Below are positions 38,101 through 43,718 of a DNA stretch of 64,000 bases, piece after piece (position 1 is the stretch's first letter; each line of letters opens with the position of its first letter). Made by a program: the position numbers and the translations under genes. The DNA comes from JBALVT01 sp045110675 (GTDB lineage Bacteria; Pseudomonadota; Gammaproteobacteria; Pseudomonadales; Halieaceae), in the NCBI GenBank assembly GCA_045110675.1, contig JBGCGJ010000006.1:62001-126000 (forward strand), read 5' to 3'. Under the pieces are notes generated by a model. The model had not been told where the DNA came from, searched no databases, and saw only the letters and a program-made list of their open reading frames with translations.

Positions 38101-38396
38101 CCTTCCTCACTCTGACTCATCAGGTCCGCGACCAGCGATCGATAATCCGGGGTGTCGGTGTCAATGAACACGAGTTCCAGCCGCCGGTCTTCGTTCTCGC
38201 TCGGGGCTGCTGCGCGATTTACCAGCTCAAGGTTGTCATCGAGCAAAAACTCTATAGCCATTTGCTCAGGGGTAAAAGTATCGGATGCCAGAAGGCCAAC
38301 CGGGTCTGCTGACAAAAGCAGTCTCGGCTCCAATTCTTCAAGCTGTAACGCTGGCGCTCGACGTCCATGTGGCGCGCGTCGCCCCCACCAGGCCAT
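29160..38396 (-). CDS. Giant surface/biofilm-type repeat protein 2 (LEPR, DUF4347, LamG, cadherin-like, Ig-like repeats)
   Basis: A 3078-residue protein. A basic N-terminus (MAWWGRRAPHGRRAPALQLE) leads into LEPRLLLSADP (23-33). DUF4347 (about 70-245) has HIISHG (His131, His135) and YGCNLA (Cys178). LamG 1 lies at about 248-450; a GEVED domain at about 470-598 (AWIDWNRDGDF, DGEAEDYSI); cadherin-type domains at 600-820; LamG 2 at about 815-1015; further cadherin-like domains to 1275. Sixteen Ig-like repeats (1277-2764), a Pro-Glu linker (about 2770-2845) and a C-terminal module with one membrane segment or hairpin (about 3013-3040) and DPLPILA (3045-3051) follow. There is no RTX nonapeptide. 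A FliA-like promoter lies about 70 bp upstream. Likely an adhesin; ligand unknown. Confidence 0.9.
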   Translation of the reverse strand: MAWWGRRAPHGRRAPALQLEELEPRLLLSADPVGLLASDTFTPEQMAIEFLLDDNLELVNRAAAPSENEDRRLELVFIDTDTPDYRSLVADLMSQSEEGRSIEVILLDNFRDGIAQISQSLQAYESVDAIHIISHGGDGAVDLGSTKLTSDNLPLYQEQFSEWANYLDPNADILIYGCNLAATASGQNLISEIASLTTADVAASDDLTGHATLGGDWDLEYETGTVEVSTAISLEAQAYWRATLDITTSLVAHYEFEEGSGTTVSDSSIQSNDGTLINGATFGAGNVGSFSLDTSGNLDYLEAADAAQTDFGSGDFSVSFWVNSTHSGTTGRLVGDAGGGDDGWVIYTTGAGEVNLNVFSGVETVALTTNGVLDGQWHHVTALRSGNTFELYVDGNLIDSATNALVTSVDNNQPLGIGASDGASADFDGLIDDVRLYDRSLSLADINELESLGQGISHPATNGQDNSFEWITNVTLGSINNSTVAEIGGYGDYTAQSTTIEQGASANLSVTIDLDSNEFINAWIDWNRDGDFADSGEAYVLAAGVGTAGPHTISITAPNDAAIGTTRLRVALSYGAPAPSFGSFTDGEAEDYSIVVTASNANPIITSNGGGATSSISVVENSQAVTTVTSSDADGGTPVYSLDPASDDDNFFTIGSSSGVLTFTAAPDFETPADLDGDNTYEVTTQVSDGNGGIDTQAISVTVSNVNETALAITAPAAVTTEEDTAFVYSGANVVSISDGIAANSSVQVSLSVANGTLALANLSNIVFVDGGDGTASMVIEGLESDINTALDGLQFTPTASFTGSDTLNISTTALLDLAGRYDFEGGSADDHSTGTAQNGTLVGATISDVGGARGEVLNLDGAGDYVEVTGMFANPADVTLAAWINTSTGGSREVLSLGDNFAMRVEGSGNLEAFYYDSGGLNFVYTGVNVEGSWNHVAATYSDSLNTISIYLNGALIHSEAANQSIVYARGSNTFIGAHGFGNSSFDFNGQIDDAQIFTRALGAEEIAALAGGVSTSTATVAITVEPSNVDPVLFANTGATAFEEGTVTITQAMLEVTDADNTPSEITYTINTDVQHGTIFRSAVALGVGSTFTQADINAGIISYQDTDIDTTSDIFSFTVSDGAGGSLAVTSFNITVNNINDAPQGADKTVTTLEDTDYVFTVVDFGFTDTSDSPANNFSSVYLATPPASGVLYIDANGDGIVDGGEQQNATDSIAVADITAGRLKFKPVADANGTGLDTFTFQVVDDGGVLNGGANTDPSLNTITINVTADNDAPTGSVTITGTPTEDQILTAGNTLADVDGLGTISYQWQRGGVDIAGETGTTYTLAQADVGATISVVASYTDADGSNESVSSAGVGPVANLNDLPLGSVVITGTPTEDQILTADTSGLSDEDGLGSFSYQWFRDNVLISGATGSTYTLGDADVGTQIHVEVGYTDVLLTVEGPLASAQTVAIANINDPPTGSVLIDDMTPAQGATLTASNSLADADGLGTITYQWQRDGVDISGATASTYTTVSADVGTAISVIASYTDGQSTPEQVSSGSTAAVTNTNDLPTGTVTISGTPTEDQILTAANALADLDGLGSITYQWQRGGVDISGATNSTYTLIQADVGQTITVVASYLDLGGTNESVSSAGVGPIANLNDLPGGAVAITGTPTEDQILTADTSVLSDEDGLGSFSYQWFRDNVLIGGATGATFTLGDADVGTQIHVEVSYTDLQLTPEGPLASAQTATIANVNDAPTGSVLIDNLTPAQGTLLTASNTLADLDGLSGSISYQWQRDGVDISGATGSTYTTVSADVGTAISVVASYTDDRSTLEQVSSGSTAAVTNTNDSPTGTVTISGTPTEDQILTASNTLADDDGLGTIAYQWQRGGVDISGATGTTYTLIQADVGQIITVVASYLDLGGTNESVGSAGLGPVANLNDLPLGSVVITGTPTEDQILTADTSGLSDEDGLGSFTYQWFRDNVLIGGATGATFTLGDADVGTQIHVEVGYTDLQSTVEGPLASAQTAAIANINDAPTGAVLIDNLTPAQGATLTVSNSLADIDGLSGLIAYQWQRDGVDISGATGSSYTTVATDVGTAISVVASYTDDRFTAEQVSSASTALVTNTNDSPTGTVTISGIPTEDQMLTAANTLADLDGLGAISYQWQRGGVDILGETGTTYTLVQADVGATISVIANYLDGGGTNESVGSAGVGPIANLNDLPGGAVTITGIPTEDQTLTANTSGLSDEDGLGSFTFQWFQNNVLIAGATASTYALGDADVGTQLHVEVRYTDVFSTMEGPLASVQTAAIANINDAPTGSVLIDNLTPAQGATLTASNSLADADGLTDTITYQWQRGGVDIAGATGTTYTTVSADVGSAISVVASYTDDRFTPEQVSSASTAFVTNTNDSPTGTVTISGTPSEDQILTASNTLADADGLGTISYQWQRGGVDIAGETGTTYTLAQADVGQTITVIARYQDLGGTNESVSSAGVGPIANINDAPTGSVLIDNLTPAEGATLTASNSLADADGLSGLISYQWQRDGVNISGATGTTYTAVSADVGTAISVLASYTDDRFTPEQVSSASTALVTNTNNSPTGNVTISGTPTEDQILTATNTLADLDGLGTIAYQWQRGGVDIIGATSSNYTLVQADVGAAITVVASYLDTGGTNESVSSTAVGPVANVNDAPSGLPLISGTATEGQLLSINTSGIADEDGIGTLSYLWERSTDGGVSWTTVGSAATYLLSNVDVGTNLRVQVSYLDGHSTSEALISNHVVPTATAVPPVLPPVVTPAPEPTPEPEPTPEPEPLPEPEPTPQPEPEPLPEPPTPSPEPQEPSPEPVPLPEPTEPLTPGPEEILPEALVPGSDTASPNPLSPQLASPAVASTSPTQVSNDATASTPGEIAEPADVSRLGGSSRGNLTQPPQADAKIPEDIIALIDAGTVNTNEISKIVDKVAPEQQTFSVPITAVELERIDGTLNAKLEMQHVRSVLNNPELWRDIDAMKNQMDTPEITNEDFVVQVVSTSGVGLMAGLVAYGLRGGALVASLLSTVPLWSAYDPLPILATKGKNKSKDKDAANTEATPEKVNALFE
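29862..30086 (-). repeat. Pro-Glu repeat tract in giant protein 2
   Basis: Imperfect GGCTCN hexamers on the plus strand encode PEPTPEPEPLPEP-type sequence at residues about 2770-2845. It holds the same position as in giant protein 1, between the last Ig-like unit and the C-terminal membrane module, but is longer and less regular. Confidence 0.82.
30105..34565 (-). repeat. Sixteen tandem Ig-like repeats with an 840-bp higher-order period
   Basis: Three subtypes follow one another as A (YQWQRGGVDI), C (YQWFRDNVLI), B (YQWQRDGVDI). The triplet A-C-B occurs four times, followed by A-B-A and a closing unit with WERSTDGGVSW. The period is visible in DNA: the same C-type segment starts at 31561, 32401 and 33241 (840 bp apart each time) and at 34078 (837 bp). 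Over 60 bases starting near 32431 are nearly identical to those near 33271. Recent duplication or gene conversion of whole triplets is likely. Confidence 0.9.
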
Positions 38397-38464
38397 ACGC
38401 CTCCCCTATTCTTATTAAACAGTCACTGGGCAGAAACGCTGTTATCGCTGTCCCCGTTACGTAT

Positions 38465-38491
38465 TTATCGGACAATCAGGGAAATTCTTTA
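38465..38491 (-). promoter_or_regulatory. Sigma-28 (FliA) like promoter of giant gene 2
   Basis: The minus strand reads TAAAGAAT-N11-TCCGATAA. The -35 TAAAG and the -10 CCGATAA match the FliA consensus with correct spacing. The start would be near 38457, giving a leader of about 60 nt before the ATG at 38396. Confidence 0.55.
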
Positions 38492-38560
38492 CTGTTATCT
38501 ACGTAAAACAACTTACTGGAGCAGATTCTTTGACGCCCCTCTCAAACCAGAAAGGACTTT

Positions 38561-38590
38561 TTGACAATCTATGATTTAAGGGGTTATAAA
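38561..38590 (+). promoter_or_regulatory. Sigma-70 like promoter facing away from giant gene 2
   Basis: TTGACA (38561-38566), an 18-bp spacer and TATAAA (38585-38590) form a strong plus-strand promoter, although every neighbouring gene is on the minus strand. A hairpin with a T-run follows about 55-80 bp downstream. Confidence 0.5.
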
Positions 38591-38596
38591 ATTACG

Positions 38597-38671
38597 CAGG
38601 CCAGGGAAGCCCGGCAGATATAGAACTATTTGGAATAAGGCTGAAAACGGCTCAAAAACGCCGTATTTTTC
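38597..38671 (+). ncRNA. Candidate small RNA of about 75 nt
   Basis: Promoter TTGACA-N18-TATAAA upstream and a rho-independent terminator at the end delimit a possible transcript with no coding frame. A small hairpin (GGG-AAG-CCC within 38602-38614) lies near the 5' end, and two GGA triplets could be CsrA/RsmA contacts. Known sRNA families were not recognised. Predicted from signals only. Confidence 0.3.
38644..38670. terminator. Bidirectional rho-independent terminator
   Basis: The stem ACGGC/GCCGT (38647-38651 with 38660-38664) has an eight-base loop. ATTTTT follows on the plus strand; on the minus strand the stem is followed by TTTT. It lies about 20 bp past the stop of the HlyD-like gene, so it can end the secretion operon and also a plus-strand transcript. 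Confidence 0.6.
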
Positions 38672-38689
38672 ATGACGCAGCAGTTGATG

Positions 38690-39538
38690 CTAACGCGCTT
38701 GGGGCTCTCTTTCGAGTTCAAATTTAGCGGTGCATTTTAGGCCACCAACAATGGAATTGTCAGGGTTGGGAAGGTTTAAACGAATGCCAAAGGTACCACT
38801 GGCGGCGTCGACCACACCATCTACAACGCTCACCTTCGCAGTATGTCGAGTCTCTTGCGGGCCATCAATTATGATCTGCGCCTCCATTCCCTTTCGAATA
38901 AAGCCAAACAACTCGCTGTAGGCGATGATTTCCACTCGCATCGGGTCAATTTTTGCCAGCCTGAGAAGCGGCCGGTCCTTAACTGATTCACCAGGATGGA
39001 CATAGCGCTCCACAACGACGCCGTCGACCGGGCTTTTGATGGAGCGCAAGTTCAACTCAGCGATAGAGCGCTCAAGATCCAATTCTGCCATTTTTTTATT
39101 GCTGCGCGCCCGTTTTAGCGCCAGTTCCGCCAGGGCGGCCTCTGCCTCTACTTCATCTTTTTCAAAGCCGGGAGCCGATTTCTTGCGGAACAACTCCAGC
39201 ACACGCTCCTTCTTGGTGTTGCTCAAATCGCGATCAATGCGCTTGGCGTTCACTTCATCATCCATTCTCGCACGCGCCCGCGCTATGGCGACATTTGCCT
39301 CCTCAACACTGGATTCCAGCGTTGCAAGGATTTGCCCTTTGCTGACACGGTCGCTTTTATCAACTGAAACACCCCGCACGACTCCGTTCACAGAACTACT
39401 GAGTTCGATGGTCATCGCCGGCTCGATAATACAATCCAGCGAAGTGGGTGGCTCATCCTGTTGCGCAATGCCCGAAAGCGGAAAACACCCAATAAATAGC
39501 GATGAAATGACGCTCCCACAAAAATTTAGACTTCTCAC
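38690..39538 (-). CDS. Periplasmic HlyD-like adaptor protein, paralogue of the one at 25220
   Basis: I start this at GTG 39538 (282 residues), because GGAG lies seven bases upstream and a signal peptide then begins at once (MRSLNFCGSVISSLFIGC...SGIAQ). A longer frame to 39700 would overlap the SecA-like gene by about 160 bp. FIGC might also serve as a lipobox. The split lipoyl barrel (SSVNGVVRGVSVDKSDRVSK...IKSPVDGVVVERYVHPGES) surrounds a helical hairpin at about 85-165. SLDCIIEP and GLKCTAKF carry the same two Cys residues as the paralogue. It lies 4 bp after the SecA-like gene and is followed by a terminator, so it ends the secretion operon. Confidence 0.88.
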   Translation of the reverse strand: MRSLNFCGSVISSLFIGCFPLSGIAQQDEPPTSLDCIIEPAMTIELSSSVNGVVRGVSVDKSDRVSKGQILATLESSVEEANVAIARARARMDDEVNAKRIDRDLSNTKKERVLELFRKKSAPGFEKDEVEAEAALAELALKRARSNKKMAELDLERSIAELNLRSIKSPVDGVVVERYVHPGESVKDRPLLRLAKIDPMRVEIIAYSELFGFIRKGMEAQIIIDGPQETRHTAKVSVVDGVVDAASGTFGIRLNLPNPDNSIVGGLKCTAKFELEREPQAR

Positions 39539-39542
39539 AACG

Positions 39543-41522
39543 TCACTCCACTGGGCCTGAATAGGCGAGTATTCGCCCAAGTTTTTCATCCATTTGCATA
39601 ACATCCTGGCGCTCGATGCGCCGCCGCCTGGCCATTGCGTTCTGAGGTAGCTTAACCAGCAACTTACGTAAGGGTCTGGGAAAAGTGCGCCCTCTTTCAA
39701 GGCGCGCGCCTAACCAGGATAGCAAGCCTTCAGGATAGAAATCCTTAAGCAGTGGGTCCGCCAATGACACAATGACCTCGTTGCTACCTGGGTCGCCCTG
39801 ACGAGCACTGCGACCCGATAACTGGCGATCTACACGATATTCCTCATGACAATCCGTGGCAATGATATGCAATCCACCGAGTTGCGCCACTTCCGGCCCC
39901 AGTTTTATATCGGTGCCACGCCCCGCCATATTAGTCGCGATGGTTATCTGATTTTTTTGGCCCGCGAGCTCGACAATTCTCGCTTCTTCATCATCGGCCC
40001 GAGCATTCAACACCTCGTGAGCTAAACCTCTGCGCGATAAAAAAGCGCTCAATAATTCCGAATCGCGCAAAGAACCGGTGCCCAATAAAACAGGCTGTCC
40101 GGTACCATGGATTTTCTCAACTCGCCCGAGGGCATACAACCACTTGTCCGCAACACCTCGCAGTAGCGTCAAACCCCGGTCTTTTCGAAGATTTGGTCGG
40201 TGAGTGGGTACACAGCTTAGCTGCAATCCGTAGACAGACCGCATCTCCCCGGCAACTTGGGAAAGCGTTCCGCTCATACCACCCAAATGCAAATAGCGTT
40301 TGAAAAAGCGCTGATAACTGATGCTTGCCAGGGTCTCTTTTTGCCCGGACATCTCACAGCCCTCCTTACACTCGATCATCTGGTGCAAACCCCTCTGCCA
40401 GGAGCGATCAGACATGGTCCGTCCCGTATTTCGGTCAATAATCTCAACCTTGCCTTCTCTGACTAGATAGTGAGCGTCGAGGCGGAACAGGTGCAGCGCG
40501 CTTAGCGCCTGATGCAATAGAAATTCTCTGTGCCGCTGTCCGGACCATATGCCATCGAGCTTTTTAGTTCGCTCGGTGAGCCAGTCACTGCCTGCCGCAG
40601 TGATCTCCAGGCTATGCTCGCGAGTGCGCAAAATAAAGTCCTGACCGGCGGTCATCTCACGGGCTAACTCAATCGCTTGTTGATAAATGTGCTCCTGGGC
40701 GTCGTCCCGGTGTTCCTGGGAGAGAATAAGCGGGGTACGAGCATCGTCGATCAATACACTGTCCGCTTCATCGACAATAGCGAAGCACAACCCCTGCAAA
40801 ACCAATTTCTGTTCTTTGTGGGCTCGGCCAAATTTCAAAGAGAGCGGCCCGGACTCATTGCGGGTGATCAGTCTGTCGCGCAGGTAGTCAAAGGCCACCT
40901 GTTTATTCGTGCAATGCACAACATTGGATCGATAAGCTAGGCGCTTTGTTGGATTGTCCATACTTTCTTCAATCGCCGTGGATTGCAAACCCAAAGCCTC
41001 ATAAAGCGGGCGCATTTGTTCGGCATCGCGTTTGGCGAGATATTCATTGGTAGTGATGACGTGCACTGGGATTCCGGCCAAGGCCGCCGTCGCTGCAGCT
41101 AACGTCGCGGTAAACGTTTTGCCCTCCCCCGTTGCCATTTCCGCCATGTTGCCTTTCGCGATAACCCAGGCGCCGAAAAATTGCTCATCGTAATAGCGCA
41201 TATTCATGACTCGCCATGCGTACTCACCGACCAGAGCGAAGCAGCGCAAAATGAGTTCGCTTTGAAGTCCATCTCGCATCAGTGATTTGCGGATTTGTTC
41301 CCTCTTTAATTGAAGCTGCGCTGAGTCTAGCGGAGCCAGGCCCGCCGACTCTTTTTCAACCTGGGCCACAATAGCAGGCAAGTCGTAACGACGGTTGGAA
41401 AACCACTGCGCCCCACGAACGAGCCACGCACCGCCAACACGCTCCAGTGGAGTGGCAACTGACTCTATACGCTGGGGATATACGCCCATGCGTATGCCCG
41501 GGCGCTGGACGAATGAAGTCAC
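39543..41522 (-). CDS. Truncated SecA-like translocation ATPase
   Basis: A 659-residue SecA homologue starting at GTG 41522 with GAGGAA upstream. Walker A TGEGKT (131-136), DEADSVLIDDARTPLIL (DEAD at 251-254), the GRTM...RGLHQMIECKEG region, NMAGRGTDIKLG and the arginine-finger motif QLSGRSARQGDPG (567-579) are all kept, so the ATPase motor and preprotein cross-linking region look intact. It ends only about 80 residues after the last motif, at the point where housekeeping SecA enters its long scaffold helix. The two-helix finger, helical wing and zinc-binding C-terminal tail are therefore absent. The genomic housekeeping secA must be elsewhere. A role in export of the giant proteins is inferred from its position between the M50 and HlyD genes. 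Confidence 0.88.
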   Translation of the reverse strand: MTSFVQRPGIRMGVYPQRIESVATPLERVGGAWLVRGAQWFSNRRYDLPAIVAQVEKESAGLAPLDSAQLQLKREQIRKSLMRDGLQSELILRCFALVGEYAWRVMNMRYYDEQFFGAWVIAKGNMAEMATGEGKTFTATLAAATAALAGIPVHVITTNEYLAKRDAEQMRPLYEALGLQSTAIEESMDNPTKRLAYRSNVVHCTNKQVAFDYLRDRLITRNESGPLSLKFGRAHKEQKLVLQGLCFAIVDEADSVLIDDARTPLILSQEHRDDAQEHIYQQAIELAREMTAGQDFILRTREHSLEITAAGSDWLTERTKKLDGIWSGQRHREFLLHQALSALHLFRLDAHYLVREGKVEIIDRNTGRTMSDRSWQRGLHQMIECKEGCEMSGQKETLASISYQRFFKRYLHLGGMSGTLSQVAGEMRSVYGLQLSCVPTHRPNLRKDRGLTLLRGVADKWLYALGRVEKIHGTGQPVLLGTGSLRDSELLSAFLSRRGLAHEVLNARADDEEARIVELAGQKNQITIATNMAGRGTDIKLGPEVAQLGGLHIIATDCHEEYRVDRQLSGRSARQGDPGSNEVIVSLADPLLKDFYPEGLLSWLGARLERGRTFPRPLRKLLVKLPQNAMARRRRIERQDVMQMDEKLGRILAYSGPVE

Positions 41523-41558
41523 CGGTGATTCCTCAGTTGCACATCAACAGAAACCATT

Positions 41559-43706
41559 TCAGACATTTAACCGTCGCAAGAAGAGTTGTCTGAAGCGCCG
41601 TGAAAACTGATTCCACAGAGTTTCCGCTCCGTGATCGAATCGAACATACACGCGACTGCCAATCATTGTTTTAGCCGCGCTCAGGGGCAACTCAATTTCA
41701 TACTCAAACAGCCTTTCGCGCGTTGACAAAGGCGTGAGGCCGGTCGGATCTGGGGAAAACAAACCGCCACCTTCAACGCTGAGCACAGGACTTGGCAGTT
41801 GGTTACTACCCTGGGGTACCGAACGCAACATACGGCCAGTTAAAACCGTTTCCATGTTACCGGCTACTCGCAGCTCCACGGCATCTACGCGCTGAGTAAT
41901 TCGATCCTGATCTTCCTGAGTAACAACCACGCGAGCGATGGCGTTATCGGCGTTGACCACATAACCGAGCAGCTGACCTTTGTGGATAAACTGACCAGGG
42001 AGATCATCTGCTTTAGGGATCACAAAAATACCGTCGGCGGGGCTGGTCACCAGCAGAGCATCGAGTTTAAGCTGCAGCCGATCTATCTCAGCGCGCAGGG
42101 AACTTATTTCTTCCTGTATTAACTTGGTTTGTACACGATCATTGACACGAGCGACGCGAAATCTTGCCTCGAGCTCTCGCATACGGGCTGTCTTGGCAAC
42201 CATCTCCTGGCGATTCACAATATTGCTTAACTGTATGAGGGGTTGTCCAAGCTGAACAGGAGCGCCGGAGCGCTCTAGAAACTTATCAACAAATCCGTCG
42301 GTCTCAACAACCAACTGCGCCTCATCCGGCGGCCAGATAACACCCTCAAAACGTGTAAGAGAACTGACCGGTAGCAACAACACCACGGCAGCGCAGGCAG
42401 CGATACCAAACAGGGAAACCAGAATCGCCCGTGGGCGTTGTCGACGTAAACTGATGTCAAACAAAACAAACCTGAGCTGCTTTAGCAGTGGCAAACCAAT
42501 TTGACTGTATATTGCCCAGACGGCCAGCAATATTCCAATGATAAAAAAAGTATCGATCAAGAAAAGGCAAATTAGAAACAAAATACTGATCCGATAAAAA
42601 AACGAAGCCACCGCGTAAAAGGCAAACCAGCGAGCTTCGCCAGCACTGGTCGCGGGTGATCTGACTGTCTCAATATCCAGCAAATAGCGTTTGAGCAGGT
42701 AGGCGATGTATTGATTGGCTCTGGATCCGAGGTTGGGAATACCAATGGCATCCGCAAGGACATAGTAGCCATCGAAACGCAGTAGAGGGTTGCCGTTAAA
42801 GAGCACAGTGGAAACGCCACCGATCAGCAAAGTATTGAAACAGATACTGCTAATAAGACCGGGTTCAACCGCCAGCCAAAGAAACAGCGCAAGCGCTGCC
42901 AAAAACATTTCTACCATCACCCCCGCCGCACCGACCATCATACGTCTGCGTTTTTCGCGAAACGCCGTGGAGGTCGATGCATCCACATAGGGCACTGGCA
43001 TGAACACCAATAGCATCACGCCAATTTCGTGTACCTCGCCCCCGTGCATTTTCGTGGTATAGGCGTGCCCAAGTTCGTGCAGCAACTTAATCACGGGGTA
43101 CACCAACAACAGAATAAGCATGTTGGCAGGGGTAAGGGCCTCAACGCGAGCTGTGGCAACTAACTCATCGAAGTGTACGCCGGCGAGCACTGCGCCCAGC
43201 ACAATCAACAGGCACCAGACGAACAACGCTGGCGTAGAAAAGAGAAAGCGAACATAGGGGAGTGTTCTATCTAAAAACCTGTCGGGATCAAACAAGCCAA
43301 AACGCTGGGACAGAGGATTCTTAACTCGGCCCCACCACTGCTGCTGATCCTGGCGCTCCCCTCTTTGAAACATTTCTTCAAGATCGGGGGACGAGTCTGT
43401 CTGCAAAGCATCTATTTGATGTAACTGGCCCAGCAAGTGAATAATGTCATCCTGAACCGGCGCATCGTCGCCCAACAGGGTATTAATCTCCTTCCAAATC
43501 TGATTAACGGTACGTCGCCCATCCATCAATCCTATCACCCCGTAAGCGCGAGTATTAAAACGGTGGTAGCGCGCGTTGGAATGGTCTTCCAACACATACC
43601 AGATAGTGTCGCGATACTCGTGCCGGTGCAGCTTGGCATGGGAACGAAGTTTTGGGCGGAGAGATTTGACTCGATACCAATGCTCGCTGAAAAGAGGCTT
43701 ATCCAT
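41559..43706 (-). CDS. M50-type membrane metallopeptidase with PqqD-like N-terminus and HlyD-like C-terminus
   Basis: A 715-residue fusion. Residues about 25-110 resemble a PqqD-like winged-helix domain (WYVLEDHSNARYHRFN, then VIGLMDGRRTVNQIW). A multi-membrane core (about 155-405) carries KLLHELGHAYTTKMHGG with the zinc motif at His210-Glu211-His214 and NPLLRFDGYYVLADA with Asp312, the two signatures of site-2-protease-like M50 enzymes. After another membrane segment (about 428-446), residues 450-700 form a lipoyl-barrel/coiled-coil adaptor (ETDGFVDKFLERSGAPVQLG, VTSPADGIFVIPKA). It lies 12 bp after the GAF-HlyD gene and 36 bp before the SecA-like gene. The catalytic residues are intact; whether it cuts the giant proteins is unknown. 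Confidence 0.88.
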   Translation of the reverse strand: MDKPLFSEHWYRVKSLRPKLRSHAKLHRHEYRDTIWYVLEDHSNARYHRFNTRAYGVIGLMDGRRTVNQIWKEINTLLGDDAPVQDDIIHLLGQLHQIDALQTDSSPDLEEMFQRGERQDQQQWWGRVKNPLSQRFGLFDPDRFLDRTLPYVRFLFSTPALFVWCLLIVLGAVLAGVHFDELVATARVEALTPANMLILLLVYPVIKLLHELGHAYTTKMHGGEVHEIGVMLLVFMPVPYVDASTSTAFREKRRRMMVGAAGVMVEMFLAALALFLWLAVEPGLISSICFNTLLIGGVSTVLFNGNPLLRFDGYYVLADAIGIPNLGSRANQYIAYLLKRYLLDIETVRSPATSAGEARWFAFYAVASFFYRISILFLICLFLIDTFFIIGILLAVWAIYSQIGLPLLKQLRFVLFDISLRRQRPRAILVSLFGIAACAAVVLLLPVSSLTRFEGVIWPPDEAQLVVETDGFVDKFLERSGAPVQLGQPLIQLSNIVNRQEMVAKTARMRELEARFRVARVNDRVQTKLIQEEISSLRAEIDRLQLKLDALLVTSPADGIFVIPKADDLPGQFIHKGQLLGYVVNADNAIARVVVTQEDQDRITQRVDAVELRVAGNMETVLTGRMLRSVPQGSNQLPSPVLSVEGGGLFSPDPTGLTPLSTRERLFEYEIELPLSAAKTMIGSRVYVRFDHGAETLWNQFSRRFRQLFLRRLNV

Positions 43707-43718
43707 GTACTAGCGCGC

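Noticed and set aside
18487..38396. RTX-type type I secretion substrates
   Set aside because: No GGxGxDxxx nonapeptide arrays are present and no ABC transporter is nearby. The C-termini carry a membrane segment instead of a type I signal.
38690..39700. Longer start at 39700 for the HlyD-like protein
   Set aside because: It would overlap the SecA-like gene by about 160 bp and bury the signal peptide. GTG at 39538 has GGAG at ideal spacing.
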